DNA of 64,000 nucleotides, taken from the IMG/VR virus record IMGVR_UViG_3300028883_000005, positions 18,576 to 82,575 of that record; one strand, 5' to 3'. A model generated the notes under the pieces. The model saw nothing but the letters and a program-made list of their open reading frames with translations, was not told the DNA's origin and ran no database searches. The position numbers and the translations under genes were made by a program. This stretch comes from a virus. Positions 15,715 to 24,294 of this stretch are shown piece by piece (the stretch's first letter is position 1; every line of letters starts with the position of its first letter).

Positions 15715-16282
15715 GAAAGATCAGGATGGGTACACACTTCTAGCTCATGAAGTTCACTCTATTATAGAGCTTTCAGGCATTATAGACATAGATGGTAAAA
15801 TGGTGGACAAATTTCAACTCTATGCCAGGCCTAAAGAGGGCGATCCTGTAAGCGCAGAAGCTTTGAATAAAAATGGAAGAACCAAAGAAGAAATAGCCTC
15901 TTTCCCTCCGCAGGTCGAGATGTACAAAAGATTTATTGAGATTTTAGGGAAATGGGTAGACCCTATGGATAAAGAAGATAAATTATGGTTTGTAGCATTC
16001 GGGCCCGGAAGGGGGGCAGGGTTTGATAACGAATTCTTAAGGAGTCTATTTGCCGATCAGGGAGATGTGTATTTCGGATCTTGGTTTTGGGTTCCTTATA
16101 TTGATATTATGCAACTGGCAGGCATTGTTTTGATGGAAAGTGGAGGAAGAGAGCTCATGCCTAATATGAAATTAGCATCTTTGGCTTATCAATTAGGCAT
16201 ACAAACCAAAGAGGAAAACTTTCACGACGGCCTGTATGATAGTAGAATTATGAGGATGATTTATTATAAATTGATGAGCTAA
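15665..16282 (+). CDS. DnaQ-like 3'-5' exonuclease
   Basis: The 205-aa protein has the three DEDD motifs: FTDTETTG near the start, FDNEFL in the middle and HDGLYDSR near the end (DEDDh type). It could proofread, although the polymerase has its own exonuclease, or degrade RNA or DNA ends like RNase T. ATG 15665 places the catalytic DTE at residues 8-10; the longer frame from 15620 overlaps the preceding gene more deeply and lacks a better ribosome-binding site. Confidence 0.8.
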   Translation: MPKKILFTDTETTGVDEKDQDGYTLLAHEVHSIIELSGIIDIDGKMVDKFQLYARPKEGDPVSAEALNKNGRTKEEIASFPPQVEMYKRFIEILGKWVDPMDKEDKLWFVAFGPGRGAGFDNEFLRSLFADQGDVYFGSWFWVPYIDIMQLAGIVLMESGGRELMPNMKLASLAYQLGIQTKEENFHDGLYDSRIMRMIYYKLMS

Positions 16283-16297
16283 ACAAGTATTAAATTT

Positions 16298-16330
16298 TAT
16301 CGTTTATTTCCATTAATTTTGTGTTATATT
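16298..16330 (+). promoter_or_regulatory. Phage promoter candidate, copy 3
   Basis: TATC at 16298-16301, 21 bases, then GTTATATT at 16323-16330. It lies in the 82-base gap ahead of the clamp loader gene, whose ATG is 35 bases downstream. Confidence 0.65.
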
Positions 16331-16364
16331 CCTATTAAAATGAAACACTTACAGGAGCAGCTAA

Positions 16365-17312
16365 ATGGACCTTGCAGAGAAATATCGACCTAAGACCTTA
16401 GACGAAGTGGTAAACCAGGATCCTGTGGTTAACAGTTTAAAATCTGTATTAGCAAGGCCTTTGGATAAAATACCACATGCCTTCCTTTTTTGCGGCCATC
16501 ATGGATGTGGTAAAACTACTATAGCTTATATTGTGAAAGACATGATGGGGTGCGGTGATATGAATTTTGAGTATTACAACACCTCAAACACGAGAGGTAT
16601 AGATACTATTAGAGATTTGGACAAAACATGCAGATTCAAGCCTCTCGTAGCTGAAGGAGAGAAAGTTATAAAGTTTTACATTTTAGATGAGTGTCACGAG
16701 CTCACCAAAAATGCACAAAACGCCCTGTTGGCTCTATTAGAGAAGCCTCCGGCTCATGTTTACTTTGCTCTATGTACAACCGATCCTGGACAGTTGTTAG
16801 ATACAATACGATCCAGATGTCATACCTACACACTTCAATCTTTCAACAGAGTTCGTCTTGTGTATCTCCTCAAAACAATCTGCAATAAGGAAGGAATCGA
16901 CTACCCAAAAGACATCTACAGAAGAATAGCAGATTCCAGTGAGTACTCTGCTAGAAACGCTTTGAAAATCCTAGATGCTGTGATAGACATCGAAGATGTA
17001 GAGGCAGTTCGAGACTCTATCCAAACCGCAGCAGTGGAGCATAAAGAGGTGATTGATATTTGTAGGATAATGCTCGAAAGTCAATATACTTCCTGGTCGG
17101 ACCTTTGCTCCCTTCTTCGCAGTATAGATGCAAAACCAGAAAAGATTAGGTTAAGCATTCTAGGATATTTAGGATCCGTAGCTATGAACTCAAAATCCTA
17201 CCCAGGAAAGCTCATTTCTATGTGTTCCCTTTTCTCTGAAAGTGTAATGTACAGCGGGCTGGGCGGTTTAATATCTTTAATAGGGTTGGCATTTAATATA
17301 AAGGACGAATAA
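16365..17312 (+). CDS. Clamp loader ATPase, DnaX/RFC-like
   Basis: The 315-aa AAA+ protein starts with the family's EKYRP-x-TLDEV, followed by Walker A GHHGCGKT (44-51), Walker B ILDECHEL (106-113) and the SRC motif (150-152). These are diagnostic of sliding clamp loaders, which open the ring at primer ends. No zinc finger is present, as in RFC and T4 gp44. It heads the recombination/replication operon and has a phage promoter candidate upstream. Its stop overlaps the next ATG. Confidence 0.88.
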   Translation: MDLAEKYRPKTLDEVVNQDPVVNSLKSVLARPLDKIPHAFLFCGHHGCGKTTIAYIVKDMMGCGDMNFEYYNTSNTRGIDTIRDLDKTCRFKPLVAEGEKVIKFYILDECHELTKNAQNALLALLEKPPAHVYFALCTTDPGQLLDTIRSRCHTYTLQSFNRVRLVYLLKTICNKEGIDYPKDIYRRIADSSEYSARNALKILDAVIDIEDVEAVRDSIQTAAVEHKEVIDICRIMLESQYTSWSDLCSLLRSIDAKPEKIRLSILGYLGSVAMNSKSYPGKLISMCSLFSESVMYSGLGGLISLIGLAFNIKDE

Positions 17313-17839
17313 TGAAAGTTTATGAAGATTATGATGAGAGTAAAAATCGAGATCTGGTTCGTGTAGATCTAGATAATTTGGATATAGAACTTAGAAACCA
17401 TAGTTTGGTCACTTATGATTATGGTGTGTACCTAGCATATGCCAACAAAAATTACTCTGTAGCTAAAGCAAAAGCAGAGAGGAGAAGAAAGGAGTTATCT
17501 TCTGAGGTTAGGGCCGATCCTTCAGAGTATGGGTTGTCTCCGCCAAATTTGAAGGATGCAATAGATGAATGGGTTTCTTCAAACAAAGAAGTGATAGAAT
17601 TGGAAGACGATGTTATCGAGAAAAAACTTATTGTAGATAAGCTCGTTTCGGCTTGCAATTCTCTGCAAACAAAAAGCAATGACATTGGCAGGGGGCTGAA
17701 GCTCCTGCTGAGAAATTACTACATGGACAACCCCGTTCCAGACGATGTCAAGAAGCGATTTGAAAGTATGGATTACGAGGAAGTCTATGAGAATTTAGCT
17801 AAAATTATGGAGAAAAGGAGGAAAACAAATGAAGTTTAA
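17312..17839 (+). CDS. Helical protein, possible recombination mediator
   Basis: The 175-aa protein is largely helical and charged (residues 45-130 rich in K, E and L). Its position between a clamp loader and a gp32-like SSB, its size, and a pattern in which DPSEYGL is followed by a helical region resemble UvsY-like recombination mediators of some phages. This is context-led and weak; I see no diagnostic residue. Both ends overlap neighbouring genes. Confidence 0.4.
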   Translation: MKVYEDYDESKNRDLVRVDLDNLDIELRNHSLVTYDYGVYLAYANKNYSVAKAKAERRRKELSSEVRADPSEYGLSPPNLKDAIDEWVSSNKEVIELEDDVIEKKLIVDKLVSACNSLQTKSNDIGRGLKLLLRNYYMDNPVPDDVKKRFESMDYEEVYENLAKIMEKRRKTNEV

Positions 17840-19013
17840 TCGGGAAGACCTGGTAAACCAGCTTAGAGAGAGAGCTCAGGAAAGCTACAAAAGCAAAGAT
17901 GAAGGAGGTAAATACGGAAAGTATTACCGATCCCCACCACTACCTGAATGGAAATGCTCTGAAGGTGAGCATGTGATTGACATCCTTCCTTTCTTTGCAG
18001 GTGAGAACTACCCCACCAAAAGCCATGCAAGTCAAGGAAAACCGGTGGACCCAGGTAAAATTCTTTACTGGCTGGATGTATGGATTCATTCAAAGATCGG
18101 CGTAAACGAAGATAACGTGGTTTGCCCTTCTATGAGCTACGGCAAGCGGTGTCCCATCTGTGAAGATGTGGCGGCGGAAAGCAAAAAGCCTGCGAATCTC
18201 AAGGACGAAGCTTTCATAAAAGACACCAAGGCAAAGCGCCGGTCTATGTATCTGATCGTTTGCAGGGATAGCGAATCCGAAGAGAACAAGGGCGTGCAGG
18301 TCTTCGAGGTAGCTCATTTCTATTTGGAAAAGCACATCTCTGCCCTGGCGAAGAAGCCCTTCGGTGGTGGATTTCGTTTGTTTTCGAATCCTTACAACGG
18401 CCAATCTGTTTACTTTTCCAAAAGTGGAACAGGGATGGGGCAGGAATGGTCCGGGTTTCAATTTCTTGATCGCGATTATGCCATCTCGGAAGAGCATCTG
18501 GATGTTGCGGCAGCTACTCCTCTGGCAGACTTCCTGATCCTTTTGGGTTACGAAGAGCTTTGGGAGAAATATTACGGAAAGCCCTTCGATGGAAGTTCTG
18601 CTAAGAGCCCCTCTGACTCTTCAAATCCTGACTACCAGCCCAAAACTAGGGCTCCCAAAGAGGATCCACCTGAGGAGGCTAAAGAGGCTACGACTAGACC
18701 AACTAGGGCTCCGAAAGAGGAACCTGCTAAAGAGGATCCGCCCTCTAGAACTACCAGAGCCCCGAAAGAAGATCCACCCTCTAGAGCCACCAGAGCTCCG
18801 AAAGAGGAACCCCCCGAAGAGGAACAACCTGTTCGGAGAACACGGAGACCCCTTCAAGAGGAACCTGCTGAAAAAGAACAGGAGTCTTCAGCCAAATGCC
18901 CTGGTGGTGGAGTATTTGGCAGAGACATTGACAAGCTCTCAGGATGCGGACCTTGTGAACTATGGGACGATTGCGCCATAGAAGCACAACGGCTAGAGCA
19001 AGAAGGTAAATAA
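17829..19013 (+). CDS. gp32-like single-stranded DNA-binding protein with repeat-rich C-terminal tail
   Basis: The 394-aa protein has a T4 gp32-like core: an early basic helix, YRSPPLPEWKC, and a zinc site NVVCPSMSYGKRCPICED (Cys-x7-Cys-x2-Cys). After residue 255 it becomes a low-complexity tail in which RAPKEDP/EEP units recur about five times, then VRRTRRP, then a Cys motif (CPGG-x-FGRD with CGPC and a final Cys). The acidic tail would recruit partners. Codon use is GC-rich in the core, suggesting high expression. It ends just before the structured RNA at 19018. Confidence 0.75.
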   Translation: MKFNREDLVNQLRERAQESYKSKDEGGKYGKYYRSPPLPEWKCSEGEHVIDILPFFAGENYPTKSHASQGKPVDPGKILYWLDVWIHSKIGVNEDNVVCPSMSYGKRCPICEDVAAESKKPANLKDEAFIKDTKAKRRSMYLIVCRDSESEENKGVQVFEVAHFYLEKHISALAKKPFGGGFRLFSNPYNGQSVYFSKSGTGMGQEWSGFQFLDRDYAISEEHLDVAAATPLADFLILLGYEELWEKYYGKPFDGSSAKSPSDSSNPDYQPKTRAPKEDPPEEAKEATTRPTRAPKEEPAKEDPPSRTTRAPKEDPPSRATRAPKEEPPEEEQPVRRTRRPLQEEPAEKEQESSAKCPGGGVFGRDIDKLSGCGPCELWDDCAIEAQRLEQEGK

Positions 19014-19017
19014 CTTT

Positions 19018-19082
19018 CTTGGGCCCCCTGCCTGAATAGGCGGCGGTAAGCGTGGGGCTGAATCGCTACAAGGGGGCCCAAG
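19018..19082 (+). ncRNA. Three-way-junction RNA structure between ssb and recA
   Basis: CTTGGGCCCCCT (19018-19029) pairs perfectly with AGGGGGCCCAAG (19071-19082). Inside are GCCT-GAAT-AGGC and GTA(A)GCG...CGCTAC with one bulged A and an 11-nt loop containing GGGG. The result is a 65-nt three-way junction, far more GC-rich than its surroundings, ending 16 bases before the recA ATG. No poly-T follows, so a simple terminator is unlikely. It matches no riboswitch or ribozyme I can recall. Confidence 0.7.
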
Positions 19083-19098
19083 TAGTTTAGGAGGAGTC

Positions 19099-20208
19099 AT
19101 GGAAGAACCTGTAAGAAGAGCAAGAAGACCTGCTACAGAGCCCTCTGAAGAAGAAATTAAAAAAGCTTCAGATGCTGTGGAGGAAGAGTACGAAGAGGAA
19201 CCACCTCAACCCTTTTGCTTTAAAGATACAGATGTTGTTTTAAGCACAGGCAGCACCCTCCTCAACTTGGCAGCTTTCGGAGATAGAACTAGGGGCGGCG
19301 GTCTCCCTGGTGGTATTATGGTTGAAATCTATAGCCAATCAGGACTAGGCAAAACTGCCTTAGCTTCTGAAATTTGTGGGTGTGCCCAAAGAGATGGAGG
19401 CGATATCCGATTTGTAGATCCTGAAGGGAGGCTGGATAGAGCTTATGCTCAAATATATGGAGTGAGTATTCCTAAAGATAAATATGCTCGCCTTCATTTA
19501 GTTTCGGATATCATCGAAGATTTTATGGCTTGGGACCCGCCCAATAAAAACGCCATAAATGTGTATGTCACTGATTCTTTGGCAGCCCTCTCCACAAATC
19601 TAGAGATGGATAAAGAAGATAAAATGGGCATGAGGAGAGCTAAGGAGCTCAGCACTCTATTCCGCAAAGGATCTATTCAAATTGCCGAGGGCCACAAGCT
19701 GATGATTTGTACTAACCAGCTTAGAGAAGGGGACAAAGGTACTTTCACTCCTGGCGGCAAAGCAGTAGGATACTGGGCCTCTATAAGGATAGAATTGACT
19801 AGGATAACCCAGTATACTAAAGGCATAGTGAACAAAGATCACGAAATTATGGAGTCTATTACTGTAGGCAGCAAAAACCGATCTGTAGAGCAGGTTATTG
19901 GTATCCGAAGTATGGCGAAGATCACTAAGAACTCTTGTGATTCCCCTTTCAGAACCGCACCTGTAGCTCTCGTGTTTAACTATGGCATAGACGATATCCG
20001 TGAAAATCTCCAATATGTAAAAGATATGACTGGAAACACATCCTTCCTCTGCCCAGATGGAAAATCCTATGTGAGCCTAAAAGATGCTATCAGATATGTG
20101 GAGCAAAATCAGTTAGAGGAAGAGCTCCAAGAAGAGGTAATAGATATTTGGGAAGGAATCAGTAAGGCTTTCAAAGAAAAGACCCCTCGGGAACCTAAAA
20201 GAAGATGA
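19099..20208 (+). CDS. RecA/UvsX-like recombinase
   Basis: The 369-aa ATPase should form filaments on ssDNA for strand exchange. The ATP site is SQSGLGKT (79-86), with Ser replacing the first Gly of the canonical P-loop. FVDPEG follows (the RecA-family Glu), then VYVTDSLAAL (Walker B) and CTNQLRE. The N-terminus EEPVRRARRP resembles the tail motif of the upstream SSB. AGGAGG precedes ATG 19099. Its stop overlaps the next gene by four bases. Confidence 0.82.
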   Translation: MEEPVRRARRPATEPSEEEIKKASDAVEEEYEEEPPQPFCFKDTDVVLSTGSTLLNLAAFGDRTRGGGLPGGIMVEIYSQSGLGKTALASEICGCAQRDGGDIRFVDPEGRLDRAYAQIYGVSIPKDKYARLHLVSDIIEDFMAWDPPNKNAINVYVTDSLAALSTNLEMDKEDKMGMRRAKELSTLFRKGSIQIAEGHKLMICTNQLREGDKGTFTPGGKAVGYWASIRIELTRITQYTKGIVNKDHEIMESITVGSKNRSVEQVIGIRSMAKITKNSCDSPFRTAPVALVFNYGIDDIRENLQYVKDMTGNTSFLCPDGKSYVSLKDAIRYVEQNQLEEELQEEVIDIWEGISKAFKEKTPREPKRR

Positions 20209-21056
20209 TTGAAGACCCTATCATAATTATAGATAGCCATGCTGTAGGACATGCAGCCAAACACTCCTACGGGGGCCTTTCATATGGAGGGGAGCCCGTA
20301 GGAGTTATTTATGGATTTTTAACCAAGATGCTGTCCTTAGCTCAAAAATTCGATACCAGAAAATTTGTATTTACTTTTGATAGCGGAAAAAGTTACCGCA
20401 GAGACATTTATTCTGGCTATAAAATTAAGGACATAGAATATTCTGAAGAAGAAATAGAGAATAACAGAATAGCCAGATACCAATTGGGATTACTAAGAAC
20501 CCAAGTACTGCCGGAATTGGGGTTCTCTAATATATACATACAAACAGGGCTGGAAGCAGACGATATCATTGCTTCCTGTGTCATACATAATAAAGGAACA
20601 AAAATTATTCTTTCGGATGATAGAGATTTATATCAGCTTCTCGGCTACTGTGATATGTTCAAACTCAAAAAGAAAAAGTTGTACACTAAACAGAATTTAA
20701 AAGATAGATGGGGATGCACTCCTGAAGAATGGAAAGAGATGAAAATCTACGCAGGGTGTAAAGGAGATAAAGTTCCTAATATCCCTGGTGTTGCTGAAAA
20801 AACAGCCTTAAAATATTTACAAGGAAGAGCTTCTGTTAAGGTAGAAACAAAAATCAACTTGTTTCTCAGAGAAAACCCTGACTTCATAGATAGGAACAAA
20901 AGCCTAACTTGGTTACCATTTGAAGATACACAAAAAATTAAATTCAAGGAATTTAATAAACTGCAATATATGGATATTTATAGGGTGTGCAATAGATACG
21001 GATTCAACTCTTTGATAAATAAAAACTATAACAGAACTTGGGAAAGGTTTTGTTGA
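20205..21056 (+). CDS. 5'-3' exonuclease, FEN/RNase H family
   Basis: The 283-aa protein matches flap endonuclease/T4 RNase H-type nucleases that remove RNA primers. IIIDSHAV supplies the first Asp, FTFDSG the second, GLEADDIIA and SDDRDLYQ the central acidic cluster, and GCKGDKVPNIPGVAEKTA is the helix-hairpin-helix DNA contact. All key acidic residues are visible. It starts at an ATGA overlap with recA and is followed two bases later by a nuclease-like gene. Confidence 0.87.
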   Translation: MIEDPIIIIDSHAVGHAAKHSYGGLSYGGEPVGVIYGFLTKMLSLAQKFDTRKFVFTFDSGKSYRRDIYSGYKIKDIEYSEEEIENNRIARYQLGLLRTQVLPELGFSNIYIQTGLEADDIIASCVIHNKGTKIILSDDRDLYQLLGYCDMFKLKKKKLYTKQNLKDRWGCTPEEWKEMKIYAGCKGDKVPNIPGVAEKTALKYLQGRASVKVETKINLFLRENPDFIDRNKSLTWLPFEDTQKIKFKEFNKLQYMDIYRVCNRYGFNSLINKNYNRTWERFC

Positions 21057-21057
21057 T

Positions 21058-21627
21058 ATGGCAAAGAAAAAAGCTAAAGGTGGTATCAAAAAAGGAGCCC
21101 CTTACGAAAACGAAATGGCTAAAGAGCTAAGCTGGTGGTTCTCCTGGGGAGAAAGATCCGACTTGATAAGAAGGACAAAAGCTTCAGGTGGGTGGGCTAC
21201 AGAAAGAGACAAAGTAGACCTGCCGGCGGCTTATCAACATGGTGATCTTTCCCCTACCCATCCTAGTATTTACCCTTTTTTCGATTTGTTTCTCGTGGAG
21301 GTTAAGAGGGGATATACGGGAATGGACATCCTAAACATAGTAGACCAGCCTCCTGGTTTTAAAGAAGTGTGTCCTCTTATGGATTGGTGGGAAAAAGCGG
21401 AAAAGGAGAAGGAAATTAGTAAAAGGTTGCAAACTATGATCCTTTTCAAGAGGGATCGAAGGAAAAAAATGGTAGCTATTTCATCCTCTCTTAAAAACGC
21501 TCTTAAGATATATGATCGCGAAGGTATTTTAATCAAAAACAAGATATTTATAATGGATATGGCAGAGTTTTTCTGCCATATAGATCCTGAAGATGTGAGT
21601 AATTTGATATCCTTTTTCAGAGGATAG
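21058..21627 (+). CDS. Putative PD-(D/E)XK nuclease
   Basis: The 189-aa protein has an N-terminal basic stretch, then KGAPYENEMAKEL (helix with a conserved Glu), a middle region with HGD, and FFDLFLVEVKRG, which fits the Asp...Glu-x-Lys core of PD-(D/E)XK nucleases such as Holliday junction resolvases. Position after FEN and before ligase supports a role in DNA processing. Superfamily assignment by eye is tentative. The gene ends before promoter copy 4. Confidence 0.6.
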   Translation: MAKKKAKGGIKKGAPYENEMAKELSWWFSWGERSDLIRRTKASGGWATERDKVDLPAAYQHGDLSPTHPSIYPFFDLFLVEVKRGYTGMDILNIVDQPPGFKEVCPLMDWWEKAEKEKEISKRLQTMILFKRDRRKKMVAISSSLKNALKIYDREGILIKNKIFIMDMAEFFCHIDPEDVSNLISFFRG

Positions 21628-21664
21628 GTTCAAATGCAGATTATACTTTATAATTCGTAAATAA

Positions 21665-21697
21665 TATCTTGCTGCCTTCATAAATAGCTGTTATATT
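21665..21697 (+). promoter_or_regulatory. Phage promoter candidate, copy 4
   Basis: TATC at 21665-21668, 21 bases, then GTTATATT at 21690-21697. It lies in the 100-base gap before the gene at 21728. Same geometry as the other three copies. Confidence 0.65.
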
Positions 21698-21727
21698 TAG
21701 ACATAAACAATAAATGAGGAGAACGTT

Positions 21728-22060
21728 ATGAGTTCCGATACAATACATCTGAAAGACTTTTTAGAGGGAGAAGGCAGATTCTCGTCATATAACATTGTGA
21801 TGGAGAAGCTATCCGAAGCTTTTAACCAAAGCGAAGAGGACCTAGATTATGCTCTCAAAGTTGCAGGTAACTTCGATACCTTAATCATGTTTTGCTCTGC
21901 TTCAAGAGATATGAAAATGAATGTGAGAGAGGTAGCAGATTTATCACTTAATACTACAATCCCTCAAATGTATCTGAGAGAGATACGACCAAAAGGAAGG
22001 GAAGAAGATGAGAAGCCTAGCGCCAGTGTTGTCAATTTTAGAAGAGATAGGAAGTGTTAG
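21728..22060 (+). CDS. Small acidic protein of unknown function
   Basis: The 110-aa protein starts after a GAGGAG and is mostly helical. It contains no recognised domain. It is the first gene after promoter copy 4 and its last 53 bases overlap the ligase gene. Confidence 0.5.
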   Translation: MSSDTIHLKDFLEGEGRFSSYNIVMEKLSEAFNQSEEDLDYALKVAGNFDTLIMFCSASRDMKMNVREVADLSLNTTIPQMYLREIRPKGREEDEKPSASVVNFRRDRKC

Positions 22061-23339
22061 AAGCCGAAAAGAGAAAGAAAGAATTCTCCAAGAAGGTCTA
22101 GAATCCGAATGCGGAGAGTACCTAAGAAAAACAATTCTTTATGCTCTAGATGCTTACCGACAGTTCAACGTAACCAAGTTAGATAGCACAATAGTAAATA
22201 CAGGCATCTCCGGATACCCATCTGTAGATGAAATATTTTTACAATTAGATCTACTGGCTTCTAAAAAAGGAGCAAGCCAAGCTGAAAAAGACGAGTTAAA
22301 CTTCCTGTGTGGAACAGATAAAGAAACCTTGGAGGTAACAAAAAGAATCATTAACAAAGACCTCCGCTGTGGATTGGGTGTTAAAACCGCAGAGAAGTTT
22401 GTTGAAGGCGTTAAAGACTACGGTGTAATGAAGCCCAAAACAGAGAAGAAAAGCCTTCTAAAGGACTTTGATAAGTTTTTGGCGCTAGCTGGAGGATATC
22501 ATAATATTTGCTGGTCAGACAAAGTGGATGGTGTTAGAGTTTGTGACTGCACCGTTCATGAAGATGGATTAGTAGAATACACTTCTACTAATGGTAAACC
22601 CTACCGAAACTTTCATTGTTTCAACCCTGAAGTTATTGATATAGCTAAAACTATACATTTAGAACACGGTGTGCCCTATCCAATAGGATTTGATGGTGAA
22701 GTTATCGACTACACCGGAAATTTCCAAAAAGTTGTAACCCAAACACAAAGAGATTACGATGTAAATACCTCTAACCTTAGGCTTCTTATTTGGTCAGTCA
22801 CCTGTCCTGGACCCTTCCAAAAGAGGTACCAAATGGTTAGAGAGAACTTACCATCTGTTCGCCAAATACTCCGCCAGCAGGACCTTATCGGTCCTAAAGC
22901 TAAAACCAATGTTTTCTGTCTGCATCATTATTTTGAACATCATTTAAAAGAATGGAAAGATGTAGAGCTTCTCGCACGGAGAATGATAAATACAGGCGAG
23001 GAGGGTGTTGTATTAAAGGTTTCTGATCATGAACACGAGAGAAAAAGGAGCCGCCTCTGGTTTCGTTTGAAAGCTCTTTACCTTGAAGGTGAGGGTGTAG
23101 AGGTAGATCTTAAAGTATTGAGAGCAGAAAAAGGTACTGGTAAGTTCTCTGAAATGCTAGGAGCCCTAATTTGCGATTATAACGGTGAGGAAGTCAGAGT
23201 AGGCGGGGGATTTAAAGAGTCACAAAGGAAAGAATTTATAGACAATCCTCCTAAATGGATAACTGTAAATGCAGACAGTGAGACAGATGAGAAGTCTCTA
23301 CGGTTTCCTCAATTTGTTAGAGCTAGGGAGGAGAAATGA
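22008..23339 (+). CDS. ATP-dependent DNA ligase
   Basis: The 443-aa ligase seals nicks using ATP. The adenylated lysine lies in KVDGVR (K172, motif I). Motif III is GFDGEVIDY, motif IV EGVVLKV and motif V RLKALYLEGEGVEVDLKV; an OB-fold follows. The length resembles T4 gp30-type ligases. ATG 22008 lies inside the preceding gene after a GGAAGGAAG. It works with the FEN nuclease and polymerase in Okazaki fragment maturation. Confidence 0.9.
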   Translation: MRSLAPVLSILEEIGSVRSRKEKERILQEGLESECGEYLRKTILYALDAYRQFNVTKLDSTIVNTGISGYPSVDEIFLQLDLLASKKGASQAEKDELNFLCGTDKETLEVTKRIINKDLRCGLGVKTAEKFVEGVKDYGVMKPKTEKKSLLKDFDKFLALAGGYHNICWSDKVDGVRVCDCTVHEDGLVEYTSTNGKPYRNFHCFNPEVIDIAKTIHLEHGVPYPIGFDGEVIDYTGNFQKVVTQTQRDYDVNTSNLRLLIWSVTCPGPFQKRYQMVRENLPSVRQILRQQDLIGPKAKTNVFCLHHYFEHHLKEWKDVELLARRMINTGEEGVVLKVSDHEHERKRSRLWFRLKALYLEGEGVEVDLKVLRAEKGTGKFSEMLGALICDYNGEEVRVGGGFKESQRKEFIDNPPKWITVNADSETDEKSLRFPQFVRAREEK

Positions 23340-23590
23340 GACCAGGACAATATAGAAAAGAGGGAAGAAAAGCTTATCGAGATGGCATTCCTATTGAAGA
23401 TTGCCCTTTTAAACACGGAATAGAAGATTGGAGAGAGGGCTGGAGGGATGCAGCGATAGAAGAAGAGAGGCTGCACCTCGCCAGAGAAAAAGAAACCTCA
23501 CCTCCTTATTACACGCTCCTGTATGAGGTAGGCACTGTAGGAGAGCTCTATGAGTTGCTGGAGCAAATAAAAAGGAATCAAGGTGATTAA
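23336..23590 (+). CDS. Rmf/CrpP-like small protein
   Basis: The first 42 of 84 residues fit the ribosome modulation factor-like fold: GRKAYRDGI, then CPF, then WREGWRDA. Rmf dimerises ribosomes into inactive particles; related small proteins are frequent in phages. The C-terminal half is a separate acidic helix. Start overlaps the ligase stop (ATGA). Whether it binds ribosomes is unknown. Confidence 0.6.
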   Translation: MRPGQYRKEGRKAYRDGIPIEDCPFKHGIEDWREGWRDAAIEEERLHLAREKETSPPYYTLLYEVGTVGELYELLEQIKRNQGD

Positions 23591-23786
23591 ATATAATCAA
23601 GCCATGCACTACTTGAGACAAAATGGATTTCAAGTAGGTGAGGACGCTGAGGAGGGCATACCTGGTGCTCAGGAAGTTATGGATGCCTACTCTTTTCATT
23701 ACTCCTCACCTGGTGATCCTGGAGGACAGATGCTTCTATGCGTGAAATTAGAGGAGTATCTAAAAACTAAAGAGGCTATAGCATGA
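23583..23786 (+). CDS. Small protein of unknown function
   Basis: The 67-aa frame starts with GTG, overlapping the previous stop by eight bases, and ends overlapping the next ATG by four. It is acidic with a predicted alpha-loop-alpha layout. No family recognised; the tight overlaps are the main support. Confidence 0.45.
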   Translation: MIKYNQAMHYLRQNGFQVGEDAEEGIPGAQEVMDAYSFHYSSPGDPGGQMLLCVKLEEYLKTKEAIA

Positions 23787-24121
23787 ATCGTTCTCTAGCA
23801 CTTAAGAATAAAGAACCGGCTGGTGGTTGTAAAGGTATAATTGCCCGTGCCTCTGCTTCCGAGGGTTTCACAAAGTACAATGATGGTTCAAGGGCTTTCT
23901 TCCTCCGTAAGTCCTTACGAATCCTTAAAAAGAAGTCTTGCCCTGGATGCGAGAAATGCGGATGGTTCTATGACTGTGCTCCTGAAGTACATTTAGATGA
24001 TTTTCCTATCGAAGGATTTGAAGAAATTCAAAACGGGAAGCTGTATCGTATATGGGGAACTGGAGATGAGGACGATTTCTATTTATGTGTGATGCCCTAC
24101 TCTGAGGAGGACCAGAAATGA
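23783..24121 (+). CDS. Small Cys-rich protein of unknown function
   Basis: The 112-aa protein has a basic N-terminal half and a cysteine cluster CPGCEKCGWFYDC (about residues 53-65), probably a metal site. The C-terminal half is acidic. The cluster loosely resembles the final cysteine motif of the SSB. Overlaps both neighbours by four bases. Confidence 0.45.
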   Translation: MNRSLALKNKEPAGGCKGIIARASASEGFTKYNDGSRAFFLRKSLRILKKKSCPGCEKCGWFYDCAPEVHLDDFPIEGFEEIQNGKLYRIWGTGDEDDFYLCVMPYSEEDQK

Positions 24122-24294
24122 CTGAAGCTAAAAAAGTTGAGATAATTTATTATCACTTAAGATTGAGTGAAGAGGATGCACGGATTATGATGGGCCTAGT
24201 TCAGAACCCCATCATTCACAATGAAGACGAGAGGATTAAAAAGTTCAGAGAAAGAATTTGGACTACCTTAGAAAAGATAGGTTGCAAGCCTTAA
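24118..24294 (+). CDS. Small charged helical protein of unknown function
   Basis: This 58-aa frame starts ATGA-overlapped with the previous gene. It begins MTEAKKVEIIYYHLRLSEED and is rich in K, E and R. No family recognised. It ends inside the inverted repeat at 24291. Confidence 0.45.
   Translation: MTEAKKVEIIYYHLRLSEEDARIMMGLVQNPIIHNEDERIKKFRERIWTTLEKIGCKP

Noticed and set aside
18090-18497. 135-aa - strand frame opposite the SSB gene
   Set aside because: Shadow of a well-supported gene with GC-rich third positions; no ribosome-binding site and no recognisable protein.
19018-19082. Interpretation of the structured RNA as a tRNA
   Set aside because: The closing stem is 12 bp, the D-like loop has only four bases and there is no T-arm consensus or anticodon arm.
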